A stretch of DNA of 64,000 nt from Kalmusia sp. IMI 367209 (Eukaryota; Ascomycota; Dothideomycetes; Pleosporales; Didymosphaeriaceae), in contig JAPEUQ010000011.1 of the NCBI GenBank assembly GCA_027946365.1, positions 1,302,001 to 1,366,000 on the forward strand, in the 5' to 3' direction. The number at the start of each line of letters is the position of its first letter. The stretch's first letter is position 1. The notes under the pieces are model-generated. The model saw only the letters and a program-made list of their open reading frames with translations, did not search any database and had not been told where the DNA came from. The position numbers and the translations under genes were made by a program. Of this stretch, positions 21,297 through 33,282 are shown one piece after another.

Positions 21297-21833
21297 TTTC
21301 CTTCGATCAATGTGACAGGGGAGCTTCCCGATAGCAGAGGGAGTCTTTTCTGTCGTGCTGTAGGGTCGACAGGAAACTTGGAGGGGTTTTATTTTCGAAG
21401 CTTGGTTGAAACGCGTTGAGCAAAGGAGCTATATTAAGCTTTTGGCGATGGCGAGCGGGGTAAATCTGACCTTGGTTGTGGATCACCAGATCGATCGGAA
21501 GAGGGGTGAATCAAGCTTGGAACACGATGTGGCATCGCAAACAAGACGACGCGTTGTTTGCATGCATGACGTTCGCGGCCTCCTCCCACGTCACTCGTCT
21601 GGAGCGTAAACAGGGTCTAGCGCAGTTGTGAGCCAATGATGCCTGCTCTCGGTTGCCAAGTCCACCGCTAGAGCGCGGCACATCTCCGTACTCGCATGAC
21701 TACTCGGGCACGCATGCCTTGGCGCGATGGCAGTGCGCTGATTTAGGGGAGGAGCCCTATACCGCTCTTTCCATTCCAAGGTTTCACCCAACAAGAGTAG
21801 TCACTCTAGCTACCAGCTCCATCTTTCCCCATT
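21297..21833. other. intergenic interval
   Basis: 537 bp between the SMP gene promoter side and the 3' end of the F-box-like gene. No supported gene or repeat. Confidence 0.35.
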
Positions 21834-22565
21834 TTAGTGGTTCGTCGACTGGTGTGGCCGCTTCTTAAGCGTCAACCAGAATGCTGGTTGTGTACCTCTA
21901 TCCTGGAACCATCCAAACCTTTGCGCCATCTCTGCATCATCCACAACCTCCAGCCAGTCCTCGTTTGTGCTCGCGATCTGATCGCACCTTTCGGATTCCA
22001 GGGTGGCGACCACCAGTTCTAACAGGCCGTTACGCTTGATGCCCATACGTGTCAACATCGTAGTCACGTCACCAGCGGCGACTACACGACTACGAACCCA
22101 AGCCGGAGGGCCGTCATAGAAGAGAACAAACCGCGTTATCCAGGCCATGTACGTGCTACTGGGGCCTGGTGGTATATCGTAGGTTCCGCGGTGGCCTTGA
22201 CGGTATTCATCTGCCCATGGGAAGAAAGAGTTGCCTGCAGAGCTGAACCACGTGTTCTCTCCATACAGTACCGCGGCAGCTTCGTCGTGAATTTGTTTGT
22301 TGGTCTGCAGGATTGCGGGGTACGGCCTTTTCCCATTTTCGTACCAAAATGCGATTCTCAAGTGCATTATGAAGGGATATGCGCTCAAAAGAAGTTCGCG
22401 GTAGACCATGTTCCGGATTTCGCTAGGGAGTCGTAGGAAGGGAAAAGCACCAGAGGGAGCCTCCGGGTCGCCTTCACGGGAAACTCTTTGGTAAGAGTGA
22501 GATCGGGACTTCGACAGTAAAAGACGCATCTTGTGTATCAATTTCGGCACATAAGCGGGTTCCAT
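21834..22565 (-). CDS. F-box-like / 2EXR-type hypothetical protein
   Basis: Intronless ORF of 243 aa from an ATG at 22565. Residues ~40-60 read FPFLRLPSEIRNMVYRELLL, the F-box-like start found in a very large family of filamentous-ascomycete proteins. It is followed by ILQTNKQIHDEAAAVLYGENTW, also typical of that family. The remainder has no recognised catalytic motif. If the F-box is functional it would bind Skp1 and recruit a substrate to an SCF ubiquitin ligase, but most members are uncharacterised. It is divergently placed to the permease gene at 23038. Confidence 0.75.
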   Translation of the reverse strand: MEPAYVPKLIHKMRLLLSKSRSHSYQRVSREGDPEAPSGAFPFLRLPSEIRNMVYRELLLSAYPFIMHLRIAFWYENGKRPYPAILQTNKQIHDEAAAVLYGENTWFSSAGNSFFPWADEYRQGHRGTYDIPPGPSSTYMAWITRFVLFYDGPPAWVRSRVVAAGDVTTMLTRMGIKRNGLLELVVATLESERCDQIASTNEDWLEVVDDAEMAQRFGWFQDRGTQPAFWLTLKKRPHQSTNH

Positions 22566-23037
22566 GGTGCATAACGTAACTCGAGATGATTACTGCTGCT
22601 GGTCGCTCTTCAGTACTTAGGGCTCCAGCGACAAGGGTCGTCGTGTGGCGGATTGCTCCGAATAGTCCAGGGCGAAGAGATCGAAGAGACAATGCGGCGA
22701 CGTGATGGGACCGGTATTGCCCACGCAGATGCAAAGGAAGGGGGTGGAGAACGATGATTGTGCCGCTGTCAGCTTCCGCTCACGCGACCTGCTTACATAG
22801 ATTACATATCGTCCGACCAATCATCGCTGGACTGGCCATCTACCAATCATATACTTGGTTCTCACGTGATTGCGGCCAAGTCATCGCGTGCGCTGCCACT
22901 CGATCACATCATCGCTTAGTGTCTTGTCCCTGCCAGAAACGAACGACATAAACAAAACCGCTTTTACATAAGAGAGTGTACCATCCCAATGCATCTCTTT
23001 CAGCTTTCCGTGATTTCCACTGTGCTCATCGCCCACC
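22566..23037. promoter_or_regulatory. divergent region between the F-box-like gene and the amino-acid permease
   Basis: 472 bp. CGCATGCGC- or GATAA-type nitrogen motifs were looked for; no convincing cluster is visible. It contains both promoters by position. Confidence 0.3.
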
Positions 23038-24699
23038 ATGGCGCATTACGACCATTCCAAAATCCTCCCTGAGCAGGCGTCGCCGGCCAGCGACCGCGAT
23101 GAGGACTTCCAGCGCATTGATCCAGAGTCTGGGGTAAAGCGCGGCCTCAAGACACGACATCTCAGCATGATGGCTTTGGCTGGCATCATTGGGCCCGGTC
23201 TCCTCGTAGGATCAGGCGGTGCATTGGCGAGCGGCGGGCCCGCATCTCTCATCATCGGCTTCGGCATCATCGGTATAATCGCATTTTCCATCATGCAGTC
23301 CCTCGGCGAACTCACCACCCTATATCCCACAGGAGGTGCATTCACTCACTTGTCCGACCGCTTCGTCGATAAGGCCTTCGGCGTCGCCGTTGGGTGGAAC
23401 TACTGGCTTATCTGGGGATGCGTCCTCGCAAATGAGTACAACGTGGTTTCGTCCATCTTGGTCTTCTGGTCTGATAAAGTACCCTTGTGGGGTTACTTTC
23501 TGATCTTCTGGTTCTTTTTCTTAGGCTTTCAGATGCTCGGCGTGGAGAGTTTTGGTGAAGCAGAGTTCTGGCTTGCCCTGTTGAAGCTTGGCGGACTCTG
23601 CGCGTATTTCATATTCGCTATTGTGTATGCGAGCGGAGGTTTGATCGGACAGAAAGAGACTCTGGGCTTCAGGTACTGGCATGATCCAGGGCCGTTTGTG
23701 TCTGGTTTTCGGGGCGTTGCTACTGTCTTCGTCTTTTGTTCTACTTTCTACGCTGGGGTGGAAAGCGTTGCGGTCGCGGCCACCGAAACTAAGAACCCCG
23801 GTGTTGCAGTGCCCTTGGCAGTAAGTCTGTCCATCGTGATAGTCTCAATAGGATGACTGATATTGTGACAGATACGTCAAGTTTTCTGGCGTATAATTTT
23901 CATCTACATGGGCTCGGCTTTCTTCTTCGGACTCACATGCCCTTCAGATGCTGAAGGGTTAGTGAATGGAGCAAGTCGTGCTCTAAAAAGCCCCATGACA
24001 ATCGCAATCCAGAATGCCGGCTGGGAAGGCGGTGTGCATTTGATCAACGCTTTCATTTTTATCACTGTTCTTTCTGCAGCAAACAGTTCGATATACATCG
24101 GCTCTCGTACCCTGCTCTTCATGGCTCAGGATCGCAAAGCACCGCGCTTTCTCAAGTACACCAACGGCCGTGGCGTACCCGTATATGCCATTATTTTCAC
24201 CAATCTCTTCGGTGTCTTAAGTATGATGAACATCTCTACGGGGGGTGGCAAGGCATACTCCTATATTGTTAACCTTTCCGGCGTGTCAACTTTCCTTGTA
24301 TGGGGCGCTATCTCTTTCACACATATTCGGTTTCGCCAGGCTTGGTCTGCGCAGGGCCGATTTCCTGATGAACTGCCTTTCAAATCGTTGTGGTACCCGT
24401 GGAACGCGTACTTCGGTCTTTTTGCCAACATCTTCCTGGCACTGGTGCAAGGATGGACAACTCTCAGCCCGTTCGACGCTGGAACTTTCGTCGACGCTTA
24501 CATCCTGCTTCCGTTGTTCATCATGATCTGGTTCGGCTACAAGTTTGTTTTCAAAACGAAGTTTCACGGACTATATGAAATTGATTTGGATTCTGGAAGG
24601 AGGAGAGATCTGGAAGCGAGAGAGCATTTCCTTAGCCCGAGCGAAGGGCAAGACCGTGAAAAGCTATCGTTATGGAAGAGGCTGTGGAAAAATTTTTAA
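23038..24699 (+). CDS. amino-acid permease (APC superfamily, YAT family)
   Basis: Two exons (23038-23820 and 23872-24699, phase 0), 536 aa. After a hydrophilic N-terminus the family signature appears: VKRGLKTRHLSMMALAGIIG, then GPGLLVGSGGAL and the LGELTTLYPTGGAFTHL segment. About twelve hydrophobic helices can be traced, including AVGWNYWLIWGCVLANEYN and SAANSSIYIGSRTLLFMAQD, both diagnostic for fungal amino-acid permeases such as Gap1/Dip5-type carriers. It would import amino acids across the plasma membrane by proton symport. The substrate cannot be told from sequence. It is complete, with a basic cytosolic C-terminus. Confidence 0.93.
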
Positions 24700-26012
24700 G
24701 TTGCATACATAGTTGTGCGTTCCGATGTTAATCACCGACAATCGTTGAGATAGTACGCGCTGTTGGCGAGTCAGAACGAATCAAATTGATGCTCAAAAGC
24801 AGGAGGGAGCCGCTGCTATCTTTGTAGTCTACGATCCTTGAAACTACGTACGATCCTTCGAAGCTTAGTCATACATATACATATATTGATGCTCAAACCA
24901 CTCCAACGTTCCACCGTCTTTTCGCATTGCCCATGATTCCAGCGATGGCGATTACGTAGCAAGCGTGCCTTTGACACTATGCAACCGGGCAGTGTCCTGT
25001 TCAAGGTGTAGAGGAGGCAGCCAATCATGTTGGCGCGATATCATTCCCACGGAAAGTGGCAGCGCTTGGCAGCGCCTCACAATCCTTGCCCTTTTGGTGA
25101 TCGGATTAAGGAAATTGAAGCGGCCTCAGACCGTCGGTCGTTGCCATAGTGGCATGCGTCATAGATATCGAAAGAAGGTGCGCACTGGTGCATAGCGGGA
25201 GCGTGGAAAATGGGAACCATCTCAGAGCATGCATTCGCGGCTGCTAGAGTTGGTGCATGATGTGTCAAGTTCGACATGATATACTTGCTTCGATGCCATA
25301 GTGCCCTATATTATTGCACCTACATATTCATTCAGCAGTTTCCTACCGCTGAGGGCTTTCGTTTGACCTTTTCTTCTTATTGGGGGACCTGCTTCTATTG
25401 CTAAGATTATATTCTAAGGTGTTTGTCATCAAGCAATGGGAACCCGATAATATGCGTGCGGTCGTGACAGCTGTGTGATCTTAGCATGCTTGTTTATTGA
25501 GGAATGCAAATGGGAAGCCTCAAAGATCTGCCGACAGTGTTAATCACCAGTGGCTAACGAATTATGCTATTCAGACCTAGTCCGAATGAATGCAGCCCTG
25601 TGGCAAATTCCAATCTACCAAAGATGCGCAGGTTCCCTACCCTTTACGAAGCACGCTTTCTCTAAGGTTTTACTGACTACTTTTGGCTATACATGTGCTT
25701 ATTTAATGACCCGTTTTGTTATTAGGTCCGCGTTCCTGGCGTTCTACATCCGTTTGTCTCCCCTCTACGTGCACTCCACCCGCCACTTCGCCGTCCTCGC
25801 CATCTTCAGCCTAGACCTTACCACCACTCCGGCATGAGCCTTCTAAAATTTCGCGTGGAATAAGTATCGGGTGTATGATACGTCTGCACCGCTTGCTGCT
25901 GATAAATTAGCTCCGTAGAGCTATTCTTTGCTATCATGGCGCTCAATATACCGGCGCTCAACCCGTTTTGGACGAAGATAGCGGGGGGCTTGGGACAAGG
26001 ATAGTTCGGGCC

Positions 26013-26345
26013 TCATCTAAGAGGAGCGATGTCGCGCGAGTAGAGCGACATTAAGTCTGAGCCGAGGCTTGGGATCGGAGTCCGAGGAGGTGCTTGTTGA
26101 GGCACGCACGACGTCGAGGCCGATTGACATACGGGGAAGAATGCATGGGGAAAAGCAGCGATAGGGTTGAAATTTGGAAAGGTCGTTTCGGTCTCAGGTA
26201 CTACTAAAGCTAGAGCAAATGCGTTGGGAAAGCCGTTGGTGTGGAGGGCATTGAGATCTCCGAGAACATGAAGAATTGACACATAAATCAAAATCTCACT
26301 AAGAATTAGGATTCCAAGTCTTATCATGATTGCATCTCCGATCAT
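26013..26345 (-). CDS. small ORF, possible secreted protein
   Basis: 110 codons from a true ATG. The first ~28 residues are strongly hydrophobic (MIRLGILILSEILIYVSILH from the second Met), consistent with a signal peptide or membrane anchor. The rest is Pro-rich with two cysteines (VCQSASTSCVP). No family is recognised. It could be a chance ORF. Confidence 0.25.
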   Translation of the reverse strand: MIGDAIMIRLGILILSEILIYVSILHVLGDLNALHTNGFPNAFALALVVPETETTFPNFNPIAAFPHAFFPVCQSASTSCVPQQAPPRTPIPSLGSDLMSLYSRDIAPLR

Positions 26346-26547
26346 GCTAGCTCAGCACAAATTTATTCTTCCCGCTTGTGGTCAAGTTAAGAGGATGAGA
26401 ATACACAGAGGGCCTCAAACGAGACAGGTGAAGACCCTGCAATTGGATTCAATCTATTATTCAGTATACTAAGAACTTTTTGTAGGAATGATGTCAACCA
26501 ATGTACAAACATCTGCTCTCTCGAACCTTCGTGTGGCTTCTTCAATA

Positions 26548-26805
26548 TTATAGAGAAACAATAGACTGGCTTGTAACGATGACATCATCTCCGCGACTCA
26601 TCGTCTGCACTGGCAAATCACATAGACTCTCATATAATTCGTCTAGAGCGAAGTGCTCATAGTGTGAGGTGAGCAGCGTAATCCACCTGAGCTGTGTCGT
26701 ATCCTTAGCGTTCCTTCTATCGATAACTACTACATATGTCTGATGGTGCCAATGCTTGTTATAGACCAATATCGACTTGAGAGGGAGTAGACATGATCCA
26801 CTCAT
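26548..26805 (-). CDS. small unrecognised ORF
   Basis: 85 codons from an ATG at 26805, just downstream of the rhodopsin-domain gene on the same strand. The frame is open somewhat further upstream but without an ATG. It has a balanced, globular-looking composition (YVVVIDRRNAKDTTQLRW) but no known motif. It may be a gene fragment or chance. Confidence 0.2.
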   Translation of the reverse strand: MSGSCLLPLKSILVYNKHWHHQTYVVVIDRRNAKDTTQLRWITLLTSHYEHFALDELYESLCDLPVQTMSRGDDVIVTSQSIVSL

Positions 26806-26869
26806 CTTTTGTGGATGGATACTGTACAATGGTAAGTCTCGTTTTATGTAATCCGTAAATGCTCTTGTC

Positions 26870-28113
26870 TCATGGTCCTCTTTTTAAGAGGTTCCCCAGA
26901 TCTATGGGTATATCTGTTTCGAAAGGTTTCGATGGTTGCCGGGTATGTTTCGTCTGGGTAAGGGCTAACTCTTCATCCGAAACTTTTCGGCTTGGGGTCA
27001 TCGCTGTAGCAAATGCCGTGCCGTCTCGCTGCGATCGTACTATATTACTGTTTGGAGGAGGTCGACTGTCCCACGGCGCTGGGGTTTCCGAGCGGTCATC
27101 TTTCTGGGTGAAGAGGCTCCGTAAGGTGCCTGCGCAGGCTACAATGATGGCTGGGTAACGGTCAGTACATGAGCTTCCCTTGAACACAATCAAAGAATGA
27201 AAAGCTTACCGGTGTTGGCCTCAATATGTGTAAGAAATAGAAGCAAGGTGATCTGGAAACTCTTGCCCTTCGAGATCCCGTGTGCGGAAATTACAACACG
27301 CACGATGGCGACAAACATGGTGATGAGCTCAAACGAGAATATGGAGTATAGGATGAGTTTCTGGCGTAGGGAAAGTCGCAGATGAGAGAGTATCGCAAAA
27401 GGAATGGCAACGACTGTCTACCATTAGCGCAGACACGCAAATTAAAGGACGGACAAGACCTACTGAGGCAGTCGGTAACGATATCAAAGGCGGTGGCAAA
27501 GGACAAGGCAATGGGAGTGAACTTGGCCACGGCAGGGTCCCGATCGCATGCAGACAAGCCCTTCTTGGCCCAGCAGTCAAATGGGTTTAGGAGCCAAATG
27601 CCAAGGTAAGCCGCGATGGTCAGGCCGAGGACAATATTCCAGTATTTTCTCACAGAGGGCAAGGCTACGACGCCGATGCGCCGGAAAAAGATCAGGAAAG
27701 ACACTTTGATGGCCCAGAGACTGTTGTAGAAGAAGATTTGGGTGATGGGGCGACTCAAGAAGAGGCTCTGGTAGCCCGTGAACAGTCTGGTGTCATGTTT
27801 GGAAGCGATGGTCAACTGCGCAGCCATGGGTACCTAAGAGGTCGTATGAGATGAAGCTATCCCTTGCGTATTCCACCTAGCAGGGAGGAGACTCACGGAG
27901 AAAACCCAGGCCACGAAAACGAAGAGGTCGTCCCAGTAGAACTTGGAGAAGCGCCAGTACCGCGTCCAAAGGCGCGCGCCCAGTGCAATAGTGGCCAGGC
28001 CTGTCACCATCCAGACAGTGACCTGCTACTAGTCAGCGTGTACGAGGAGCGAACTGGCATGGTGCAGAACAAACCAAGAGCCCGCGTTGATAGTCGGACG
28101 AGGCAGACGACAT
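26870..28113 (-). CDS. rhodopsin-domain (SAT4-like) integral membrane protein
   Basis: Five exons (28113-28075, 28022-27897, 27833-27464, 27413-27210, 27150-26870), 339 aa, all phases consistent. The fungal rhodopsin/SAT4 domain is clear: LWTRYWRFSKFYWDDLFVFV, then ITQIFFYNSLWAIKVSFLIF and FRRIGV, NPFDCW, a splice restoring FDIVTDCL-IVVAIPFAIL, and LRLSLRQKLILYSIFSFEL. About seven transmembrane helices fit. The ~75-residue cytosolic tail is Ser/Thr/Pro-rich. Family members are abundant in plant-associated ascomycetes and mostly uncharacterised. No CFEM domain precedes it. Function is unknown; a receptor- or channel-like role is only suggested by the fold. Confidence 0.85.
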
Positions 28114-29172
28114 GTTGTCGTGAGGATTAGTGAGTGCGACGATTAAAACTAGGTGCAAACATTAAGGAGAGCCAAAGGAAAGCATCAACATGGCGACCAT
28201 CGGGCGAAAGGCCAGGTGCAAGGCTGGCATTTTGTTCAATCACGGCCTTCAGATATTGGGCGTCCATGTGAAACCAGCGGTAGCGCACAGGCCGGCGTCG
28301 CGGTATACTGAGTCGCTAAATGTGGCAAGCAGCGGTTTGTCCGTGGCCCACGGACGCCCGCTACACGGTCTACCCGGCGCATGTGCCTCAGTGCGGTATC
28401 GCAACCCAGTGCCGCCGTTGCAGAGGGGGGCAGAATGACACGAGGCCGCAAAGGGCGAGGCTGATGGCGCCGAAGATATGCGCAGGGGTCGCCGGGGAAG
28501 GCGCCATCCGCACGCGAGGCGCCATGCCCCAACGGGCAAGGTGTGCGCTGCGCTGGGCAGGTACGATGGGCTGCCTGGCGTCTCCCTCTCACACACCCGC
28601 CGCCCAGACTCCGCCCTCTCCTGCATGTCACCAACCTTTCACCACGATCCCCCGGCGACTCCATCACGATTGCATCTCCGCAGGGCGTGTGCCTTGCAGC
28701 GGGCACCAGGCCTTCGTTCGCCGCTCAATCCGTCCTTCCCGTCGGAACAAGTCGTGCGGGCCGGGGCAGCAATCCTCCTTTTGCATCCACCTCCTCCGCC
28801 CTGCTAACTCGTCTGTCGCTGTGCTTTTGCCCCCAACCGGCCACCAAGTAAGCAAAATCGTGATGCGTTACAAAGCATCGCGCCATGGAAATAACTTGAG
28901 CCGGCGCCGCGTCCGAATCGGGTGTCAGTTTCGTTGCAGGATGTTAGCGCTGATCTAGTTGTAACCCCAAGACTGTGCCACAAATCGAGATAAAAGCGAC
29001 CATCTTCTTCACACCCTTTACCAATCGTTACTCTTTTTCTCTTTTGGCGCGGTACGAGCATCCCTAGATGGTGCATCGTTGAATTGATCCTCTGCTGGGT
29101 ATCGGAACTCCGTCTTCCCTCGTGTCGTGTCTTGTCTGTGGGTTCTGTATAACCTGATAGGCTCACATCACC
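28114..29172. promoter_or_regulatory. divergent region between the rhodopsin-domain gene and the P450
   Basis: 1.06 kb, GC-rich from about 28200 to 28900, with long overlapping open frames on both strands (up to 212 codons) that I consider spurious. It must contain two promoters. Confidence 0.35.
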
Positions 29173-30947
29173 ATGGCTTCCATTGGTCTCTCAATTCCGG
29201 CCCTGCTGGCCGTCCTCTTTGGCTATTTTCTCCTCAAGCTCCGGCAGAATCGACGGAAGATCAGAGACCTTCAAAAGGCCGGATTGGTATGTCGGCATCG
29301 TCTGCTACTACCGTGCTGGCACTGACGCGGCAACCCCAGGACATGCCGGCCGACCACAGTTTCATATGGGGGCATCTTCCACTGATGGCCGAAGCCCAAA
29401 AACCTTACCCTCGCACGGCGACCCACGATTATGGCGTAGCAGCCCTCGGAAAGCCTTTTACTAATGGTCTTTTCTACATCGACACATGGCCCTTCAGTTT
29501 GCCGCTTCTGGTGGTCAGGACGCCCACCGCTGCCAATGTACTACAGAAGTACAGTGCAGGCCTACTCAAGCCAGACGATGTCAATGGACCTTTAGACACG
29601 CTGTGCGCGGGGAGTAGCATGATGACCATGAAAGAAGAGACCTGGAAGCAGTGGAGAGTGCTGTTCAATCCTAGTTTTAGCATCACGTATCTGACACAGC
29701 TGGCACCCACAGTCGCGGGCGAGGTGAGGATCTTTTTGCGAGAAGCTGAGGCAGGCCGTAAAGCAAGGTGAAGTAGTCGAGCTAGAGCCTCTCGCTTCCC
29801 GATTGACCATCGACGTGGTGGGAAGAATATCTTTGTAAGTCCTCGTAGGCTAGTCGTGGATGCCGAAGATGGTATCACTGGTTACTATTCCTTATGCCAC
29901 CTGAGTGGCTGTCCGACTTCGATACTGACCGTCCATAGTGGCACGACCATGGGCCACCAGCACAAAGATCACCCAATCGCCGCGACCATAAGAAGTCAAG
30001 CCAAGTGGATAAGCTTCTCTCCCATCGTAGAGCCTTGGACTATGCTCAACCCCAAACGCCCCTTCATTTTATGGAACAACAATCGTCTCTTCAAAAAGCA
30101 CATCGGCGCAGAGATCGATAAACGATTTGCTGAAGTAAAAGCCAATACCAAAGAAAAGACAAAGGCAAAGGCGCTACTTCCTGCAGCTCTCGAGAGCTAC
30201 ATCAGCGACGCTCAGAGCCGAGGAAAGCCGTCTGATCGCTTGGACAAAGATTTCAAATCTTCTTTGATTAGTAATATGATCATATTCATGGTCGCAGGAC
30301 ATGAGACGTCAAGCACTACAATCTGTTTAGCCATTCATAGCTTGGCTACCCACCCGGACTATCTTGCTCGCATCAGAGCCGAGCACGATGCCGTCTTCGG
30401 TACTGACACTTCAACTGCACACATCATGAGTGTCGTTGAACAGGAACCAGAACGTCTCAACCAATTACCCTACACACTGGCTGTCATTAAAGAAACCCTT
30501 CGACTGTATCCTCCAGTCTCTGGAATTCGCATGGGCGCGTCTTCCGTCACTCTTCCCGACGACTCTGGCAAGCTCTTTCCGACTGACGGCATTAAGATCT
30601 GGACCAATCACACAGCTATGCATCAGAATGAAAAGTATTGGCCAGAGCCCGAGAGGTTTATTCCCGACCGTTTCCTTGCAAAAGAAGGCGATCACTTGTA
30701 TCCGGTCAAGGGAGCCTGGCGGCCTTTCGAACATGGAAGCCGAAATTGTATTGGCCAAGCACTGGCACTGATAGAACTCAAGCTGGTTTTGGTAATGACG
30801 ATGCGGGAGTTTGATTTTGAACCTGGGTACAGTAAGGAGGATGGCGAGGTCTTCGGAAGCAAGGCGTGGATTACTGGGAACCAGGGTGTTGGTGGAACGC
30901 CCTCTAAGGAATGTCCAGTGCGCATACGGCTTGCGAATCGATTCTGA
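29173..30947 (+). CDS. cytochrome P450 monooxygenase with a one-base frame break
   Basis: Exons 29173-29286, 29340-29834 and 29939-30947. It starts with an N-terminal membrane anchor (IPALLAVLFGYFLLKL). The WKQWRVLFNPSF C-helix, an I-helix AGHETSS, the K-helix ETLR and the heme loop FEHGSRNCIGQ with its axial Cys are all present. It would be an ER-bound heme monooxygenase; the substrate is unknown. In exon 2 the frame breaks at a run of five T (29733-29737). As written, translation ends at a TGA near 29771. Reading four T gives the expected EKLRQAVKQGEVVELEPLAS and runs on to VVGRIS-FGTTMGHQHKDHP across intron 2. So the copy is either a recent pseudogene or carries a sequencing error; everything else is intact. 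Confidence 0.85.
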
Positions 30948-31415
30948 GGTTCGAGTAATGTTAATAACTGGAACAAGAGAATTGCGCTCTTTGTGTTTCA
31001 TGGCAATCTACGCTTGCTTGACTCTCTCGCCACATTTAGCCTCCTCTTCCGCGAGTAATTTTACGCGCGCTATGCCATGCGTTTGCTGCCGATGTTTACT
31101 GTAGATTGCCTTGCTTCCTGTTTTGGCGAAGTGTGCATCGCTTATTGGTGCATGTGGCACTAATTGACCAGGTTCCCCAGATCTTATCTATGCGGAACCA
31201 GTCTACGGTTACAGCGTTTTACATCACTCCACCAACCGAACTATTGTGTTTATACAGGAGCAATATGTGGAGACGAGATGCGGAGGATTGTATGGCCATG
31301 GCAGAATGTCTATATACTACTCGCCCCCAGACCAGGCGCTCACGTCAAGCTCATCCCCGGACATCTTCCTCTTGTGCGACAGCAGAATTCCTACCCAATA
31401 GTCATTTTTGTCACG
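30948..31415. other. intergenic region, GH16 promoter
   Basis: 468 bp between the P450 and GH16 genes. It contains the TATA-like element noted at 31311. No other gene. Confidence 0.35.
31311..31316 (+). promoter_or_regulatory. TATA-like box of the GH16 gene
   Basis: TATATA about 100 nt upstream of the ATG at 31416, followed by a pyrimidine/AC-rich leader. Confidence 0.35.
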
Positions 31416-32205
31416 ATGCGTGTCCACGTTGTCTCCCTATCCCTGCTACTCCCCACCCTTTCAACCGCCGCAACACTGATACCCAAGTCCGTTTTCGATT
31501 CGACTTCCACCCTCACACAGTACTTCTCCTATAACTATCCTTGGGGCACCGACCACAATGGCGGCGCACGCATGGCCCAATCCCATGCCACAATCCCCAC
31601 ACCTGGAACCCTCACCTTGACAGCACAGAAAGTCTCCGGTCAGCCACCTGCAACGCATGCCGGCAAGCAAATTCCCATCAACTACCTCTCCGGCGCCGTC
31701 TTCGCCAAACAGCATTTCACCATTCCTACAGGAGGCGGTTTCATCTTCTCAGGCAGCTTCCAAGCCACCACTACCAAGGGAACATGGCCTGCATTTTGGC
31801 TCACGGCTGTGAACGGGTGGCCACCGGAGGTCGACATGGCTGAGTGGAAGGGCAGCGGCAAGATCAGCTTCAACACTTTCAACACAAGCTCCGTGCTGCA
31901 GTGGAAGGATGTCGATTATGCAGATCCCGGGAGCTTCCACGACATCAAGTGCCAGGTGAGGGATAGGGGAAATGGTAAGGACGCGCAGGTCAAGTATTGG
32001 TTGAATGGGGTCGAGGTTACGACGCATTATGGGAAAGACTATGTCGGGAAACCGCTGTACTTGATCATCAATCTCCAGATGGAGGGGAGCAGCGGAAGTC
32101 CAGGGCCTTCATCGAGTAAATTTTCCAGAATGGGTTCGCGAACTGGCGCTAACGAGTACAGACACGGCGTATTCGGTTCGTAATCTGGAAGTGACTACGA
32201 TATGA
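31416..32205 (+). CDS. secreted glycoside hydrolase family 16-like enzyme
   Basis: Two exons (31416-32115 and 32162-32205), 247 aa. Residues 1-~19 are a signal peptide (MRVHVVSLSLLLPTLSTAA). The GH16 active-site motif ExDxxE is present as E138-V-D140-M-A-E143, in the context NGWPPEVDMAEWKGSG, preceded by GTWPAFWL, the usual upstream strand. GH16 enzymes cleave or transfer beta-1,3/1,4-glucans, galactans or wall glucan-chitin links outside the cell. The 46-nt intron near the end restores the conserved strand TAYSVRNLEV; without it the protein would end in an unrelated 16-residue tail. There is no GPI signal or carbohydrate-binding module, so it is probably free and extracellular. It lies 1.1 kb from an AA9 LPMO in the same direction. 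Confidence 0.88.
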
Positions 32206-33282
32206 TTGCGACCGAAGGGGGCGACGGGTGCAAGATATGCTTTCGAACATTATTCTTCTCGCTCATCAGCAAATGAGCGGTATCAAGTTTGCCAATACTA
32301 AAGAAAATCCAACCCAAGCTTCTCATTTTCATTCTCCCGCGTACTAACGATAAGCCTCGACACATGTATTCGGTTAGTGTTCGTCTTTCAGAGGCGGTCT
32401 TTTCAACGGTAGTTCTGCTGTGCCCTAGAAATTTCAGACATGGCCTTGCCGCGATTAACAATAGGATCGCATGCCATGTCGATGGCCAAATCTTGTAGTG
32501 GGTAGTGAGGTACGAAGAGAAGCAGTTGAGATAGATGCTGTCTTCACGTCTGCTTGCATAGCGCTGCGACGCCTCACGTAGATGCATGGAAGCGCTTACC
32601 AGTTGTTCGGGCCGGCATCCGTCTCAAGTGTCCGGCTCTACCAAATCCTACGTCTATGCATCATGCCCAGTATTCTAGGCGAACTTCTGCACTCATGGTA
32701 ACAACGTTGCTAAAGCTGTTCACCTTCCCTTTCCACATGTCACAAGCACCGCTAAATCACGAGACGTACGACTTCGGTATGCCTAGACACAGCACTGCCT
32801 CCACGTTTGGCCTCTCCAAATGAGAACATGGAAACCCCAGAGAAATAGATTAACCACCGGGGAAACCGGGTCATCGGGCATCCCTGCACCCCGCGTTGCA
32901 CAACAGTTTTACGAAACTTCCACCAACGCATTTGCGGCTCTGCAATATATACGGAAATACTAGGAGTTCTCCACACCATCAGTTCCGGGATTGAACGTTA
33001 CGCAGTGTTGTACGCGAGCCGCAAAAGGGACGCCAAGCATCACGACAGACTTTCCAAATCTGCTGATTCGCGCAAGAAGAGTAGGTTTATGAACTCGTGA
33101 TACAGAGGCGAGTCGATTCCTGCCCAAGTCTGCCGGCTTTCTCGTTCCGGGGATGGTGGCTATGGGCTAGGGAGAAGTTGGGTCTGCAGTGCCATAAACA
33201 CTGCACTATAAAGAGCAACACGATTATCATTTCCTTCTCCTGCATCGACTATTTGTCTCAAACCTTCTCATATAGGCTCAGA
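32206..33282. other. intergenic region upstream of the AA9 gene
   Basis: 1.08 kb without a supported gene. It contains the TATAAA element of the AA9 promoter at its end. Confidence 0.35.
33207..33212 (+). promoter_or_regulatory. TATA box of the AA9 LPMO gene
   Basis: TATAAA 71-76 nt upstream of the ATG at 33283; a textbook spacing for a highly inducible secreted-enzyme gene. Confidence 0.5.

Larger units (their letters stand above)
24700..26869. other. gene-poor intergenic interval
   Basis: 2.2 kb after the permease. Two small minus-strand ORFs (26013-26345 and 26548-26805) are listed separately at low confidence. The rest shows stops in all frames and no repeats I can identify. Confidence 0.35.

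Noticed and set aside
28320..28958. 212-codon plus-strand ORF between the rhodopsin-domain gene and the P450
   Set aside because: It lies in a GC-rich divergent promoter, overlaps equally long frames on the other strand, and has no motif or balanced composition.
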